Positions 24,822-33,837 of a DNA stretch of 42,697 nucleotides are shown in pieces. Below the pieces are notes generated by a model. It was not told the DNA's origin. It ran no database searches and saw only the letters and a list, made by a program, of their open reading frames with translations. The translations under genes were made by a program, and so were the position numbers. Within the stretch, counting starts at the first letter, position 1. Every line of letters starts with the position of its first letter. The stretch comes from an uncultured Clostridia bacterium (lineage in GTDB: Bacteria > Bacillota > Clostridia > Christensenellales > Borkfalkiaceae), in NCBI GenBank assembly GCA_944327465.1, contig CALVHH010000022.1:1-42697 (forward strand), written 5' to 3'.

Positions 24822-26611
24822 TATTGTACTCCGTGCTTTAGTTTTTCTTTTTGTTTAATAAGTTCGGTAATGCGCTGCGCAAGCTTGTTGCGCTCATCAA
24901 TATCCGAAACAGCGCCCAATTTTTTGGATAACTCGCCTACTTCACCGTCAATGAAATCGAGTTTCAACTTCAATATACTGTCGAAATAGTACTTTTCGGC
25001 GACCGCCCCTTCGAGACCCGAGCCGTCGGAATAATCGAGTATTCTTCCCAATTCTTCGTATTCTGGCGAATTTTCTTCAAAAAATTCAAATATCTCGCTC
25101 AAATGTATGCGCTCGCCGAGCATCCGCTTTGACAATACGTATTTTGCAAGAATGACGTGGATATCGTTTACGAACGGTATCTGAGAAATATCCGTGTCCT
25201 TTGCATAATCGGCGCCGAAAAGCAGTCCGGCTATGACAAACCTCGAAGCTTTGAGCGATGCAGACGCATTATCCGACCGTTCTTCGCGCACGTCCGGCTT
25301 GATTTCGAGCTGACTCGGCGACGACGCAAGGTCGCGGTTTAAACTTTCATAAGTATACCCCGTCTTATCCCTCAGTTTTTTTAATAAATCTTCCTGCTCG
25401 GCGGCACTATCGGCAGTCTTTATAATCTTTATCGCCTCGGCTACGAAACGGCGCTTATCTTCAGACTTTTCAAGGTCGTATGACTTTTCCAGCACGAGCA
25501 ATTTATAGTCGATAAGCGGCATGGCGGCCTCAAGGCATTGCCTGTAACCTTCCGCTCCGCGCTGTTTTATCACATCGTCCGGGTCCAACCCGTCGGGCAT
25601 AGGCACGACTTTTACGTTCAGTCCCTCACCCTTCAAAATGTCGAGCCCGCGCAAATTGGCTTTTTGCCCTGCCGCATCGCCGTCGTACGAAATGAGCACC
25701 GTATCGGTGTATCTCTTAATCAGCCTTGCCTGGTCCTGCGTGAGCGAAGTGCCCATGCTTGCCACCACGTTTTTGAAGCCCGATGAATACAGCGAAATGG
25801 CATCCATGTAGCCTTCGACCATGATGACTTCTTTTATAGTCTGGCTCCTTTTGAGCTTTTTTAAAAGATTTATATTATAAAGCGTCTTGCTTTTGTTGAA
25901 TACGACTGTCTCTTTTGTGTTTTTGTATTTTGCAAAATCGGCTTTGCCGAGTATACGCCCGCCAAAAGCAACCACTTCGTCCAAGGCGTTTATTATGGGA
26001 AATATCAGTCTGCCGCCTTGAGCATCGACGAGCCTCCCCTTGACTTCGTTTACAGTGCCGCTGTCCAGGATGTCCTGTTTTGAATATCCTTTGCGCAGCA
26101 AGAACCTCGGCAACTCGTCAAAATTGAGACTTGCCCCCAATCCGAACGAACGCACGACATTAGCCGGTATCTTTCTGTTTAAAATATACTGGATGTGCGC
26201 ATCAGCATTGCCCGAATTGAGATTGTCGAGGTAGAAATGCGCACAGTCGTTCATTATTTTTAAAATTGTATCTCTGCGCCGCTTGTTTTCGGCAGTACGG
26301 CGGCTGTCGACCGCGGTCTGCGGCATCTGCAAACCCGCACGTTCGGCAAGCAATTTGACCGTATCTATAAAGTCGAGCGATTCCATTTCGGAGACGAGCT
26401 TTATTACGTCACCCGATGCTCCGCAGCCAAAACAATGATAAAACTGCCCGCTTTCGTTTATCGAAAAGGACGCGGTCTTTTCATGATGAAAGGGACAGCA
26501 TGCCCAATAATTGCTTCCCCTCTTTTCAAGGGAAAAGTAACCGCCGGCAATGTCGACTATATTCAGTTTATCTTTAAGCGTACGCAAAAAGTCCTGGTCG
26601 ACGACAGGCAT
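24821..26611 (-). CDS. dnaG: DNA primase
   Basis: DnaG makes RNA primers at the replication fork. The 596-residue protein has an N-terminal CHC2 zinc finger (C39, H42, C60, C63), the RNA polymerase core, a TOPRIM domain with [11 protein letters not shown] and [11 protein letters not shown], and a C-terminal helicase-interaction helical domain. Length is normal. It follows dgt by 18 bases and overlaps rpoD by one. Confidence 0.96.
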   Translation of the reverse strand: MPVVDQDFLRTLKDKLNIVDIAGGYFSLEKRGSNYWACCPFHHEKTASFSINESGQFYHCFGCGASGDVIKLVSEMESLDFIDTVKLLAERAGLQMPQTAVDSRRTAENKRRRDTILKIMNDCAHFYLDNLNSGNADAHIQYILNRKIPANVVRSFGLGASLNFDELPRFLLRKGYSKQDILDSGTVNEVKGRLVDAQGGRLIFPIINALDEVVAFGGRILGKADFAKYKNTKETVVFNKSKTLYNINLLKKLKRSQTIKEVIMVEGYMDAISLYSSGFKNVVASMGTSLTQDQARLIKRYTDTVLISYDGDAAGQKANLRGLDILKGEGLNVKVVPMPDGLDPDDVIKQRGAEGYRQCLEAAMPLIDYKLLVLEKSYDLEKSEDKRRFVAEAIKIIKTADSAAEQEDLLKKLRDKTGYTYESLNRDLASSPSQLEIKPDVREERSDNASASLKASRFVIAGLLFGADYAKDTDISQIPFVNDIHVILAKYVLSKRMLGERIHLSEIFEFFEENSPEYEELGRILDYSDGSGLEGAVAEKYYFDSILKLKLDFIDGEVGELSKKLGAVSDIDERNKLAQRITELIKQKEKLKHGVQ

Positions 26612-26629
26612 TGAAATACTTCCTCAAAC

Positions 26630-27652
26630 TTAGTTCAATTCATCAAAGAACGTCCAGCCACGCGGCACAAAAATATTGTTGAACATATACACCGCGTACC
26701 TATCGGTCATCGACGAAATATAGTCGCACACGGCTCTGTCCGCACCGCATTTATCGGCTATATTCAGGTAGACTGCCGGCATTTCTTCGGGATGCTTTGC
26801 AAAATAATAATACATTTCCGAAAGCATGCGTTCAGCCTTCTCCTCCTCGCCCATGGCATACTTTGTCCTGTATACCCTTTCAAACATAAAGGCTCGGAGC
26901 GCCTCGCTCGCCTCTTCCACCTCGCTCTCCATTTCAACGCACGGCTTATCGCAGCTGTTCCGCCACACGGAAGTAACGGCGGTATTTATGCGTTCGCGAG
27001 AAGTTGAGCCGAGCACGCCTACGATATCGCGGGGGACATCCTCCGCTTTGAGCACGCCAGCACGAATTGCGTCATTGAGGTCGTGATTGATGTAGGCAAT
27101 CCTGTCGGCTATATTTACGCATTTACCTTCGAGAGTGCATGGCGTAAGCGACTTTTTATGGTTGAGAATGCCGTCGCGCACCTCGTATGTAAGATTGAGC
27201 CCCCTTCCGTCCTTTTCAAGAACTTCAACTACCCGCACAGACTGCTCGTTATGCCTGAACCCTTCTGGCGACAGCTTATCCAATATTCTTTCGCCGCTGT
27301 GCCCGAACGGCGTGTGCCCGAGGTCGTGACCGAGCGCTATTGCCTCGGCGAGGTCTTCATTCAGCGCCAGGGCACGGGCTATGGATCTCGATATCTGCGC
27401 GACATCGAGCGTATGCGTCAGTCGCGTTACGTAATGGTCGCCTTCCGGCGAAAAGAATACCTGGGTCTTGTTCTTGAGGCGTGCAAAAGCTTTGCAATAA
27501 ATTATGCGGTCGCGATCGCGCTGAAAATCCGTGCGCATGGCGCACGGCGGCTCATCAAACTTGCGCCCCTTCGTCTTATCCGAACGTGTGGCATAGCGTG
27601 AAAGCGTAAGTTTTTCGTTTTCATACGTCCTTAAACGAACATCCCTTTCCAT
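26630..27652 (-). CDS. dgt: dGTPase-like HD-domain triphosphohydrolase
   Basis: A 340-residue HD-domain protein of the deoxyguanosinetriphosphate triphosphohydrolase-like family, which removes triphosphate from dNTPs. The metal motifs are H in RLTHTLDV and HD in ALGHDLGHTPFGHSGE, with the later D in NIADRIAYINHDLND. It heads the dnaG-rpoD series, an order common in Clostridia and Bacillus relatives. No Shine-Dalgarno sequence precedes the ATG; AT-rich TATATT and TATTAA boxes lie 6-8 bases upstream but no good -35 was found. Confidence 0.92.
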   Translation of the reverse strand: MERDVRLRTYENEKLTLSRYATRSDKTKGRKFDEPPCAMRTDFQRDRDRIIYCKAFARLKNKTQVFFSPEGDHYVTRLTHTLDVAQISRSIARALALNEDLAEAIALGHDLGHTPFGHSGERILDKLSPEGFRHNEQSVRVVEVLEKDGRGLNLTYEVRDGILNHKKSLTPCTLEGKCVNIADRIAYINHDLNDAIRAGVLKAEDVPRDIVGVLGSTSRERINTAVTSVWRNSCDKPCVEMESEVEEASEALRAFMFERVYRTKYAMGEEEKAERMLSEMYYYFAKHPEEMPAVYLNIADKCGADRAVCDYISSMTDRYAVYMFNNIFVPRGWTFFDELN

Positions 27653-27728
27653 TACAATTTAATATACGAAATAAGTAAATTTTTTCCTTTATTTTTGACA
27701 AAGTCAAAGCGAATAATTCAAAAAACGG

Positions 27729-28454
27729 TTATTTGGCAAAGCCTCCGCCTATTGATATTACTTCGCCTGTCATATAACTCGACTCTGCGGCAAACAGCAC
27801 GGCAGAAGCAACGTCTTCACCGTTGCCCAGCCTGCCGAGAGGAATCTGATTTATCAGCTCCTCCATCTCCTCGGCAGAAAGATTGCCGTTCATCTCGGTA
27901 TCAATGACGCCGGGAGAAATGCAATTTACCGTTATATGCGAGGGAGCAAGTTCCTTGGCAAGAGCCTTTGTAAAAGCTATCACTCCGCCCTTGGTCGCAG
28001 AGTACGCCACTTCGCAGCTCGCCCCAACTTCGCCCCAAACGGACGCTATATTGACGATCGCCCCACGTCCGTGAGATATCATGGAGCGCACGGCTTCTCT
28101 GCTGCACAAAAACACTCCGCGAAGATTTACTCCGTTCACCTCTTCCCAATCGGCGAGCGTCGTATCCTGAATGACGTTCACCTTTGATATGCCGGCATTG
28201 TTCACCAACACATCGAGTCCACCGAATATGCGGAAAATTTCCGCAAACATCTCCTTGACCTGCACTTCGTCCGAGACGTCTGCACGCATCAGAACGGGAC
28301 AATAATCCAATTCGTTGAACTCGTTCTGCGTAGCCAGAGCACTGTCCTCATCGTGCCAATAATTGAGTATGACCTCGTAGCCTTCTTCCAGAAAGCGCTG
28401 AGCGACAGCCTTGCCTATTCCCTTTGTTCCACCTGTTATAAGCGCCGTTTTCAT
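27729..28454 (-). CDS. SDR reductase, probably EF-P 5-aminopentanone reductase (YmfI-like)
   Basis: A 241-residue classical short-chain dehydrogenase. It has TGGTKGIG (7-14), NNAG (85-88), catalytic S138, Y151 and K155. The segment ASVWGEVGASCEVAYSATKGG and the PGVIDTEMN stretch resemble Clostridia proteins annotated as elongation factor P 5-aminopentanone reductase (YmfI), which finishes the modification of the EF-P lysine. FabG is the alternative. It is the last gene of the shikimate operon and overlaps aroK by 4 bases; a link between the two pathways is not obvious. No strong terminator follows; only a short TTTGAC-TTT-GTCAAA hairpin lies before dgt. Confidence 0.75.
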   Translation of the reverse strand: MKTALITGGTKGIGKAVAQRFLEEGYEVILNYWHDEDSALATQNEFNELDYCPVLMRADVSDEVQVKEMFAEIFRIFGGLDVLVNNAGISKVNVIQDTTLADWEEVNGVNLRGVFLCSREAVRSMISHGRGAIVNIASVWGEVGASCEVAYSATKGGVIAFTKALAKELAPSHITVNCISPGVIDTEMNGNLSAEEMEELINQIPLGRLGNGEDVASAVLFAAESSYMTGEVISIGGGFAK

Positions 28455-28954
28455 TCCGACATATGCTCCATGATTATTGCCGCAATCTCTTCGGGCGATT
28501 TTTCGTCGGTATCCACAATATAGTCCGCGGCAGCCTCGTAAATTTTAGCTCTTGCAGACGATATGGTGCGCACCCGTTCTTCGAGGTCGCCCTTTAAAAG
28601 CGGACGGGAATTATCGCCTTTAAGTCTCTTTATTATAATCTCGGGCGACGTACGCAGATAAAATATCCTGCCGCTGCCCTTGAGTTTTTCCACGTTGGCA
28701 TGGCGCAGAACACACCCGCCGCCCAGGGAAATGACGGCGCCTTTGCACCTTTCGGATATCTTTGCCGTCACCTCGCTTTCGATATCACGGAATTTCTCCT
28801 CGCCGCAGGTTGAAAAAATCGACGTTATATCGCCGTATTCTTTGACTATTTCTTCGTCGGTATCGATTATTTCAAGGCAGTAGAGCCTTCCGAGCGCGGC
28901 AGCGACCGTTGTCTTGCCGCTTCCCATCATTCCGCATAGTACTATGTTTATCAT
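28451..28954 (-). CDS. aroK: Shikimate kinase
   Basis: Phosphorylates shikimate at the 3-hydroxyl with ATP. The 167-residue protein has the Walker A loop GMMGSGKTT (8-16), the DTDEEI shikimate-binding segment, SLGGGCVL, and a lid arginine in RPLLKGD. Overlaps aroQ and the following SDR gene by 4 bases each (ATGA), so translation is coupled. Confidence 0.93.
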   Translation of the reverse strand: MINIVLCGMMGSGKTTVAAALGRLYCLEIIDTDEEIVKEYGDITSIFSTCGEEKFRDIESEVTAKISERCKGAVISLGGGCVLRHANVEKLKGSGRIFYLRTSPEIIIKRLKGDNSRPLLKGDLEERVRTISSARAKIYEAAADYIVDTDEKSPEEIAAIIMEHMSE

Positions 28955-29370
28955 AACTTAAATGATTGCGCAGCGAGAATATAGCTGTCTTTACCAAATC
29001 CCGCAATCACGCCGCGACACACCGCGGAAATTACGGAAGCGTGTCTGAATTCTTCACGCGCATGCACATTGGACATATGCACCTCAACGACGGGAACATC
29101 TATCGAAGCAATCGCATCGCGTATTGCATAGCTGTAATGAGTGAACGCACCCGCGTTGAGGATTATTCCGTCCACCCCCTCATCTGCCGCCGCATGAAGT
29201 CTTGTACATATTTCGCCTTCAAGGTTGCTCTGATAAAACAGGCACTCGTCCTCAGCAAAATGAGCCGAGATATCCGCATTTATATCGCTGAGAGTACGTG
29301 TACCGTACACTCCTTTTTCGCGCCTGCCCGTCATATTGAGATTTACGCCGTTTATAAATAAAAATTTCAT
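28951..29370 (-). CDS. aroQ: 3-dehydroquinate dehydratase, type II
   Basis: Converts 3-dehydroquinate to 3-dehydroshikimate, the third step of the pathway. The 139-residue length is typical of the type II dodecameric enzyme. Conserved parts are NGVNLNMTGRRE with the catalytic Tyr just after (VYG), LNAGAFTHYS, EVHMSN and FRHASVISAVCRGVIAGFG. The usual NGPNLN is NGVNLN here. Starts 4 bases after aroE. Confidence 0.94.
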   Translation of the reverse strand: MKFLFINGVNLNMTGRREKGVYGTRTLSDINADISAHFAEDECLFYQSNLEGEICTRLHAAADEGVDGIILNAGAFTHYSYAIRDAIASIDVPVVEVHMSNVHAREEFRHASVISAVCRGVIAGFGKDSYILAAQSFKL

Positions 29371-29374
29371 AAGT

Positions 29375-30169
29375 TCACATTTCCTTTAAATAGCTTTCAA
29401 AGAGCGCCTTAGCCTGAACGTCGTCGGGAGAGACATCAAAATATATACACTGGGCGTAATATGCCTGATAGAACAGCATTGCCTTGCCGTTGACTGCAGG
29501 TTTGCCCAGCGATTTTGCCATAGAGAGAAAGGCGCTCTCTTCAGGCACATAGATGAGGTCTACCGCCACACCCACTCTTGCAAGCACGTCGATTCCGACC
29601 GGCGATATACCTTCGGTTTCGTGCATGCCTACGCCCGTAGCATTTATTGCTATATCGTAATCGGCAGGTTCAACGCATTCAAGCACGGCAACGCCTTCAC
29701 AGTCATCTTTCAGCGCCATGGCGCTGAAAGAATTTCTGTCATAGACGCTGACCTTCGCCCCTGCCGCACAGAGCTTTTTTGCAACCGCACGCCCCGCGCC
29801 GCCTGCGCCGAGGAGCAACACGCTTTTGCCGGCAACTTCTATGCCGTTGCTTCTCAGCATGAGCATAAAGCCGAGCCCGTCGGTATTGTGTCCCGAGAGG
29901 TCGGAACATCTCACCGTATTTACGGCACCGAAGAGAGCGGCGTCGCCTTCGATGCTTTTGAGATGGGGCATGACCGAAAGTTTATAAGGTATTGTGACAT
30001 TGAACCCGTCGTAACGGGCGATGACTCCGCTTATCCAGCCTTCAAAAGCGCTCTGAGGTATGGATATTGCATCGTACGTGATTTTATTGCCCATTTTGTC
30101 GGCAATGAACGTGTGCATTTTGGGACTGTCGGATTTTGATACATCCTTTCCTATGACCGCCAATTTCAT
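29375..30169 (-). CDS. aroE: Shikimate dehydrogenase
   Basis: NADPH-dependent reduction of 3-dehydroshikimate. The protein has 264 residues from the ATG at 30,169, which overlaps the aroB stop (ATGA) and has GGAGG 7 bases upstream; an in-frame start 30 bases further up lacks such support. Seen are the substrate loop KSDSPKMH, the catalytic Lys in NVTIPYK, NTDG, and the glycine-rich LLGAGGAGRAV motif for the nucleotide. Confidence 0.93.
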   Translation of the reverse strand: MKLAVIGKDVSKSDSPKMHTFIADKMGNKITYDAISIPQSAFEGWISGVIARYDGFNVTIPYKLSVMPHLKSIEGDAALFGAVNTVRCSDLSGHNTDGLGFMLMLRSNGIEVAGKSVLLLGAGGAGRAVAKKLCAAGAKVSVYDRNSFSAMALKDDCEGVAVLECVEPADYDIAINATGVGMHETEGISPVGIDVLARVGVAVDLIYVPEESAFLSMAKSLGKPAVNGKAMLFYQAYYAQCIYFDVSPDDVQAKALFESYLKEM

Positions 30170-31233
30170 ATCTTTCCCTCCGCAATAAGGTCGTTGCATT
30201 CATCTATAAGACGGCAGTATTCATTCAATGAAAGAATAATTTCGACGCTCTTGCCCTCACTTTGGGGAGCAATTACCGAAACCTGCGTAGCCAGCACGTT
30301 CTTTTTATCGTGTTTTGCAAGACGCGCCGCCGAACCCGCATCCGCAAAATACGGTATGTCGCCCAAAACCTTTTTTATGAGCGCCGTAAGTTTTTGAGCA
30401 TAGGCGCTTTCGCAATACCCGAGTTTTACAGCAATATAAGTTTCATAAAAAAGCCCTATCAGAACAAATTCGCCGTGAGATTTGTGCCCGTAGCAGAGTT
30501 CGAAGGCATGACCGGTGGTATGACCTGCGTTGAGCGTCTTTCTTTGACCGCCGGTATCTCTTTCGTCCGCCGCGACAACGGCAGCTTTATGCGCTATGCA
30601 ATCGTAAACAATCCCGTCTTCAAAGACAAACGAAAACAGCGATGAGCGATGACTTTCAAGCTCATGAAAGATATCGGCGTTCAACACGCCGTACTTTACT
30701 ATTTCCCCCAGACCGCAGCGCAGCTGACGCTTGGGGAGCGTAGATAAAAAGAACGGATCGACTATGACTTCGGAGGGCTGATAAAATGTACCGATGACAT
30801 TTTTGACGCCATCGAAATCGACCGCGGTTTTGCCGCCGACGGAACTGTCGACCTGGGCAAGGAGCGTCGTTGGTATCTGAATAAGGTTTATGCCGCGCAT
30901 ATATAGCGACGCAGCCAGACCGGCAATATCGCCGACCACTCCACCGCCGAAGGCTACTACAGTATCGGCGCGGGTAATATCGGCTTTGAGCATCGCCGAT
31001 AAAATATTGAAAAGCCAACGATAGTTTTTACTCTTTTCGCCGGCAGGCAGCACGTATACGGGATTTTCTCCGAATTTTTGCTCAATGCACCCGTAATACA
31101 ATTTATAGACGTTTGAATCAGTTACGATAAACAGCTTTTTACCTTTCAAACGGGCAGCGCGCTCCTCAAACGCACCGCTGCCGCAAAATATATTGCTTTT
31201 GCACGAAGGCGTATCGATTGTCAAAATTTTCAT
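30166..31233 (-). CDS. aroB: 3-dehydroquinate synthase
   Basis: Cyclises DAHP to 3-dehydroquinate, using NAD and a divalent metal. The 355-residue protein has VAFGGGVVGDIAGLAAS, the IPTTLLAQVDSSVGGKTAVD active-site stretch and the metal-ligand histidines in LNAGHTTGHAFE. Lies one base after aroC and overlaps aroE by 4 bases. Confidence 0.95.
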   Translation of the reverse strand: MKILTIDTPSCKSNIFCGSGAFEERAARLKGKKLFIVTDSNVYKLYYGCIEQKFGENPVYVLPAGEKSKNYRWLFNILSAMLKADITRADTVVAFGGGVVGDIAGLAASLYMRGINLIQIPTTLLAQVDSSVGGKTAVDFDGVKNVIGTFYQPSEVIVDPFFLSTLPKRQLRCGLGEIVKYGVLNADIFHELESHRSSLFSFVFEDGIVYDCIAHKAAVVAADERDTGGQRKTLNAGHTTGHAFELCYGHKSHGEFVLIGLFYETYIAVKLGYCESAYAQKLTALIKKVLGDIPYFADAGSAARLAKHDKKNVLATQVSVIAPQSEGKSVEIILSLNEYCRLIDECNDLIAEGKI

Positions 31234-31234
31234 A

Positions 31235-32362
31235 TCACGGCAAGCGGGCGTACCGCTCCTTCACCTCACTGAGATTGTCTCCGCCCAACCGGGAGAGAAT
31301 TACTTCGGTAAGCGCGGTCGCAACCACGCATTCCGCAATTATTTCGCATGCACATATCGCCGCAACGTCGCTGCGTTCTCCGGCAGCTTTTGCAGGCAGC
31401 TTACTGTCGAAATCGATAGTATCCAAACCACGCATCAGCGTAGGAATGGGCTTCATTGCCGCGCGCAGAACGATATCTTCGCCATTGGACATTCCGCCTT
31501 CGATGCCGCCGGCATTATTCGTACTGCGCATGATTTTCCCGTCATTCAAGTAAATCGCGTCATGCACGGCTGAGCCGCGATTGTATGCAACACCAAACCC
31601 CATGCCGACTTCGACGCCCTTTATTGCCTGAACGCTCATCAATGCGGCACAGAGCAACGAATCGAGCTTTGTAGAGTACTGCATGCAACTGCCGAATCCG
31701 CTCTTTAAACCTTTGACGCGCACTTCGACGACCCCGCCGGCAGTATCTCCTTCGGTCTTGAGCTCGTCAATCAGCGCCATAGCGCGGCGCTGAGCGTCGT
31801 CATCGAGCATAAACAGCGGCCGGCGTTTGGCTTGGGCGAGCTCTTCAAACAAATAGTCGCCCCTGTCTTCGATGCCGCAGAGACATTTTACATACCCGGA
31901 AACGTGCACCCCGAGCTCATTCAAAAGGCACATGCATATCGCACCGGTCGCGACCCTTGCCGCAGTCTCCCTAGCGCTTGCGCGCTCAAGGATATTTCTT
32001 GCGTCACTCTGGTCGTATTTCAGCATGCCCGTAAGGTCGGCATGACCGGGACGAACCCTTGTAAGCCGCCTTAAAGACGTATCGGCGCCTTCGGGCGCCA
32101 TGCACGCCTGCCAGTTGACATAGTCGCGGTTTACAATACTAAACGCCAGCGGACTGCCGAGCGTCAGCCTGTTGCGCACGCCGCTGAGTATTTCTATCTC
32201 GTCCTTTTCAATCTTCTGTCTGCCGCCGCGACCGTAGCCGCTCTGCCGAAGGGCAAGGTATTCGTTGATAAAATTTATATCGATATTGACATTTGCAGGC
32301 AAACCTTCAATTATTCCGACAATTGCCTTGCCGTGAGATTCGCCGGCGCTCGTAAATTTCAT
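31235..32362 (-). CDS. aroC: Chorismate synthase
   Basis: Last step of the shikimate pathway, an FMN-dependent elimination forming chorismate. The 375-residue protein shows GESHGKAIVGIIEGLP (near residues 7-22), RQSGYGRGGRQ, RPGHADLTGMLKYDQ(S/D)DARN-type signature and GGIEGGMSNGEDI. ATG overlaps the upstream stop (ATGA) and has GGAGG in front. aroA and a DAHP synthase are not in the window. Confidence 0.95.
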   Translation of the reverse strand: MKFTSAGESHGKAIVGIIEGLPANVNIDINFINEYLALRQSGYGRGGRQKIEKDEIEILSGVRNRLTLGSPLAFSIVNRDYVNWQACMAPEGADTSLRRLTRVRPGHADLTGMLKYDQSDARNILERASARETAARVATGAICMCLLNELGVHVSGYVKCLCGIEDRGDYLFEELAQAKRRPLFMLDDDAQRRAMALIDELKTEGDTAGGVVEVRVKGLKSGFGSCMQYSTKLDSLLCAALMSVQAIKGVEVGMGFGVAYNRGSAVHDAIYLNDGKIMRSTNNAGGIEGGMSNGEDIVLRAAMKPIPTLMRGLDTIDFDSKLPAKAAGERSDVAAICACEIIAECVVATALTEVILSRLGGDNLSEVKERYARLP

Positions 32363-33396
32363 TTGTTGTTTCCTCCGCCCAAGGTGTATCCGTCCTTATC
32401 GACAATAATGGTTATGTCGCCGTGCTTGCTCGTCAAAATAGGGAAATTGACCACGCTGCTTATATCCGCAAGGGCCTGCGCCGACGGATAACCCGAATAG
32501 TTATCGCCGACCGAGATAACCGCAAGCGAAGGCGAAAGGGTCTGATACCATTTAGGCGACGAACATTCCGCCCTGCCGTGTCCGGGCACGGACACTATGT
32601 CGCAATCGGACAGGTCAATCGGATAGCCGTGAATGGGCGCGTACTCATCTCCCGCCGCCGTCATAATATCATAACTGTCCACAATACTCTCGAGCGCAGC
32701 CTTGCCTGCTGAAGAAGTAAACGCGAACGAAGTGCCGCAGTATTCCAGCCAGATGACCGCAGAAGCATTGAGCATATTTTCTTCGGTGGCAGACTTATCG
32801 AGCGCCGCATAGTAACCTTTGGGGTCATCGGGCGACGAAGGCGAAAGGAAAGTGAAGAAATAATCCTCGCCGACAGCCCCCGCGCCGTATTCGCAGTAGC
32901 TTATCTCAGCTTCGCTTGCCGCGGCGGCATCGACAAATTCGGCATACTCTTCATTGATATAGATGTTTGAAACCGCAGGCATGAATATATGCTTTATCTC
33001 TTTTTTAAAAGAACTGATGACCTCATCCAGTCCGCCGCAGTATTCTCCGAGCACCGAAGTGCATACGAGATAATCTATAGTATCGACTCCGCGCTCGTTG
33101 AGCACGGTCAATATAGCTAAATTGTTCGCATATGAACCGTCGCCGCCATCGATAAGCATGACTTTTCCGTCAGGAAACTCACAAAGAGTGCTGTCGCCGT
33201 ACCCTACATCTATAAACGTAACGCGGAGAGTATCCTCCTCGCGTTCATCCTTTCCCACAAAGTACGCCGAAAGATATTTTATGGGAATAAATATATTGAT
33301 AACTATCAGCACAATGACGAGCAGCCCCACTACGGCTGCCGTTATTATTGCGGCAACGCGCCCCCTGGAAAACTCCATCTTCTTTTTATCGGTCAA
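32359..33396 (-). CDS. Membrane-anchored ComEC-like beta-lactamase-fold protein with lost metal site
   Basis: A 345-residue protein with one membrane helix (about residues 13-36) and an outside domain resembling the C-terminal ComEC/Rec2 domain: VTFIDVGYGDST (59-70), LIDGG (81-85) and a closing LAVISVGDNYSGYPS. In active relatives the SHxDxDH metal motif would follow; here residues 112-121 read CTSVLGEYCG, so His and Asp ligands are replaced. The TGD position reads TSS, and HHGS reads GHGR. Metal-dependent hydrolysis is therefore doubtful. The start is TTG with GGGAG upstream. It is the first gene of the shikimate operon; its role there is unknown. Confidence 0.75.
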   Translation of the reverse strand: MTDKKKMEFSRGRVAAIITAAVVGLLVIVLIVINIFIPIKYLSAYFVGKDEREEDTLRVTFIDVGYGDSTLCEFPDGKVMLIDGGDGSYANNLAILTVLNERGVDTIDYLVCTSVLGEYCGGLDEVISSFKKEIKHIFMPAVSNIYINEEYAEFVDAAAASEAEISYCEYGAGAVGEDYFFTFLSPSSPDDPKGYYAALDKSATEENMLNASAVIWLEYCGTSFAFTSSAGKAALESIVDSYDIMTAAGDEYAPIHGYPIDLSDCDIVSVPGHGRAECSSPKWYQTLSPSLAVISVGDNYSGYPSAQALADISSVVNFPILTSKHGDITIIVDKDGYTLGGGNNK

Positions 33397-33433
33397 TTTG
33401 CTCTCTCCCGTTACTTATAATTATACATTATGT

Positions 33434-33462
33434 ATTATACTATAAACTGCCGCCTTTGTAAA
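33434..33462 (-). promoter_or_regulatory. Promoter of the shikimate operon
   Basis: TTTACA (33,457-33,462), 17-base spacer, TATAAT (33,434-33,439). It gives a leader of about 30 bases with a GGGAG ribosome site before the TTG start at 33,396. No attenuator or riboswitch was seen. Confidence 0.83.
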
Positions 33463-33501
33463 TAAAATTGCGCGACATTTGGTCAAACATTTTGAGCGCA
33501 G

Positions 33502-33533
33502 CATAAAAGCCGCGCCGAGGCGCGGCTTTTATG
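33502..33533 (-). terminator. Terminator of the pyruvate formate-lyase genes
   Basis: CATAAAAGCCGCGC (33,502-33,515) pairs with 33,520-33,533 in a very stable stem that ends in TTTTATG on the minus strand. It separates the pfl unit from the shikimate promoter. Confidence 0.85.
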
Positions 33534-33553
33534 GCATGGCATGACATTACAGT

Positions 33554-33784
33554 TCAGAACGACTGATGTATGGTTCTTGAAATGACGTCGTCCTGCTGTT
33601 CCTTTGTGAGCTTATTGAAGTTTACGGCATAGCCCGAAACCCTTATTGTCAGCTGAGGATATTTTTCGGGGTGAGCCTGCGCATCGAGCAGGGTATCCCT
33701 GTCGAATACGTTTACATTGAGATGATGTCCGCCATCTGCAACATAGGCATCGAGCATATTGACCAAATTATCTACCCTTGACAT
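33554..33784 (-). CDS. Stand-alone glycyl-radical domain of pyruvate formate-lyase (GrcA-like)
   Basis: A 76-residue protein equal to the C-terminal piece of pyruvate formate-lyase. It holds the radical motif RVSGYAV with the radical-bearing Gly51, preceded by GGHHLNVNV and PEKYPQLTI and followed by [11 protein letters not shown]. The N terminus ([11 protein letters not shown]) begins where the body protein stops, with no missing segment. GAGGT lies 8 bases before the ATG, and the frame differs from that of the body gene. E. coli GrcA is a similar spare part, but there the main enzyme keeps its own glycine; here this is the only visible source. It must be activated by PflA to generate the radical. 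Confidence 0.9.
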   Translation of the reverse strand: MSRVDNLVNMLDAYVADGGHHLNVNVFDRDTLLDAQAHPEKYPQLTIRVSGYAVNFNKLTKEQQDDVISRTIHQSF

Positions 33785-33837
33785 ACATAGTACCTCGCAA
33801 ATATTTTATATTTTGAAATTAAGGTTGTAAAACTGTT

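Noticed and set aside
33397-33462. T-box or other attenuator before the shikimate operon
   Set aside because: The leader is only about 30 bases and holds no T-box sequence or hairpin pair.
33785-33837. Reading the split pfl genes as one gene broken by a sequencing frameshift
   Set aside because: A single indel cannot explain a 53-base non-coding spacer with a stop codon and a well-placed ribosome site.
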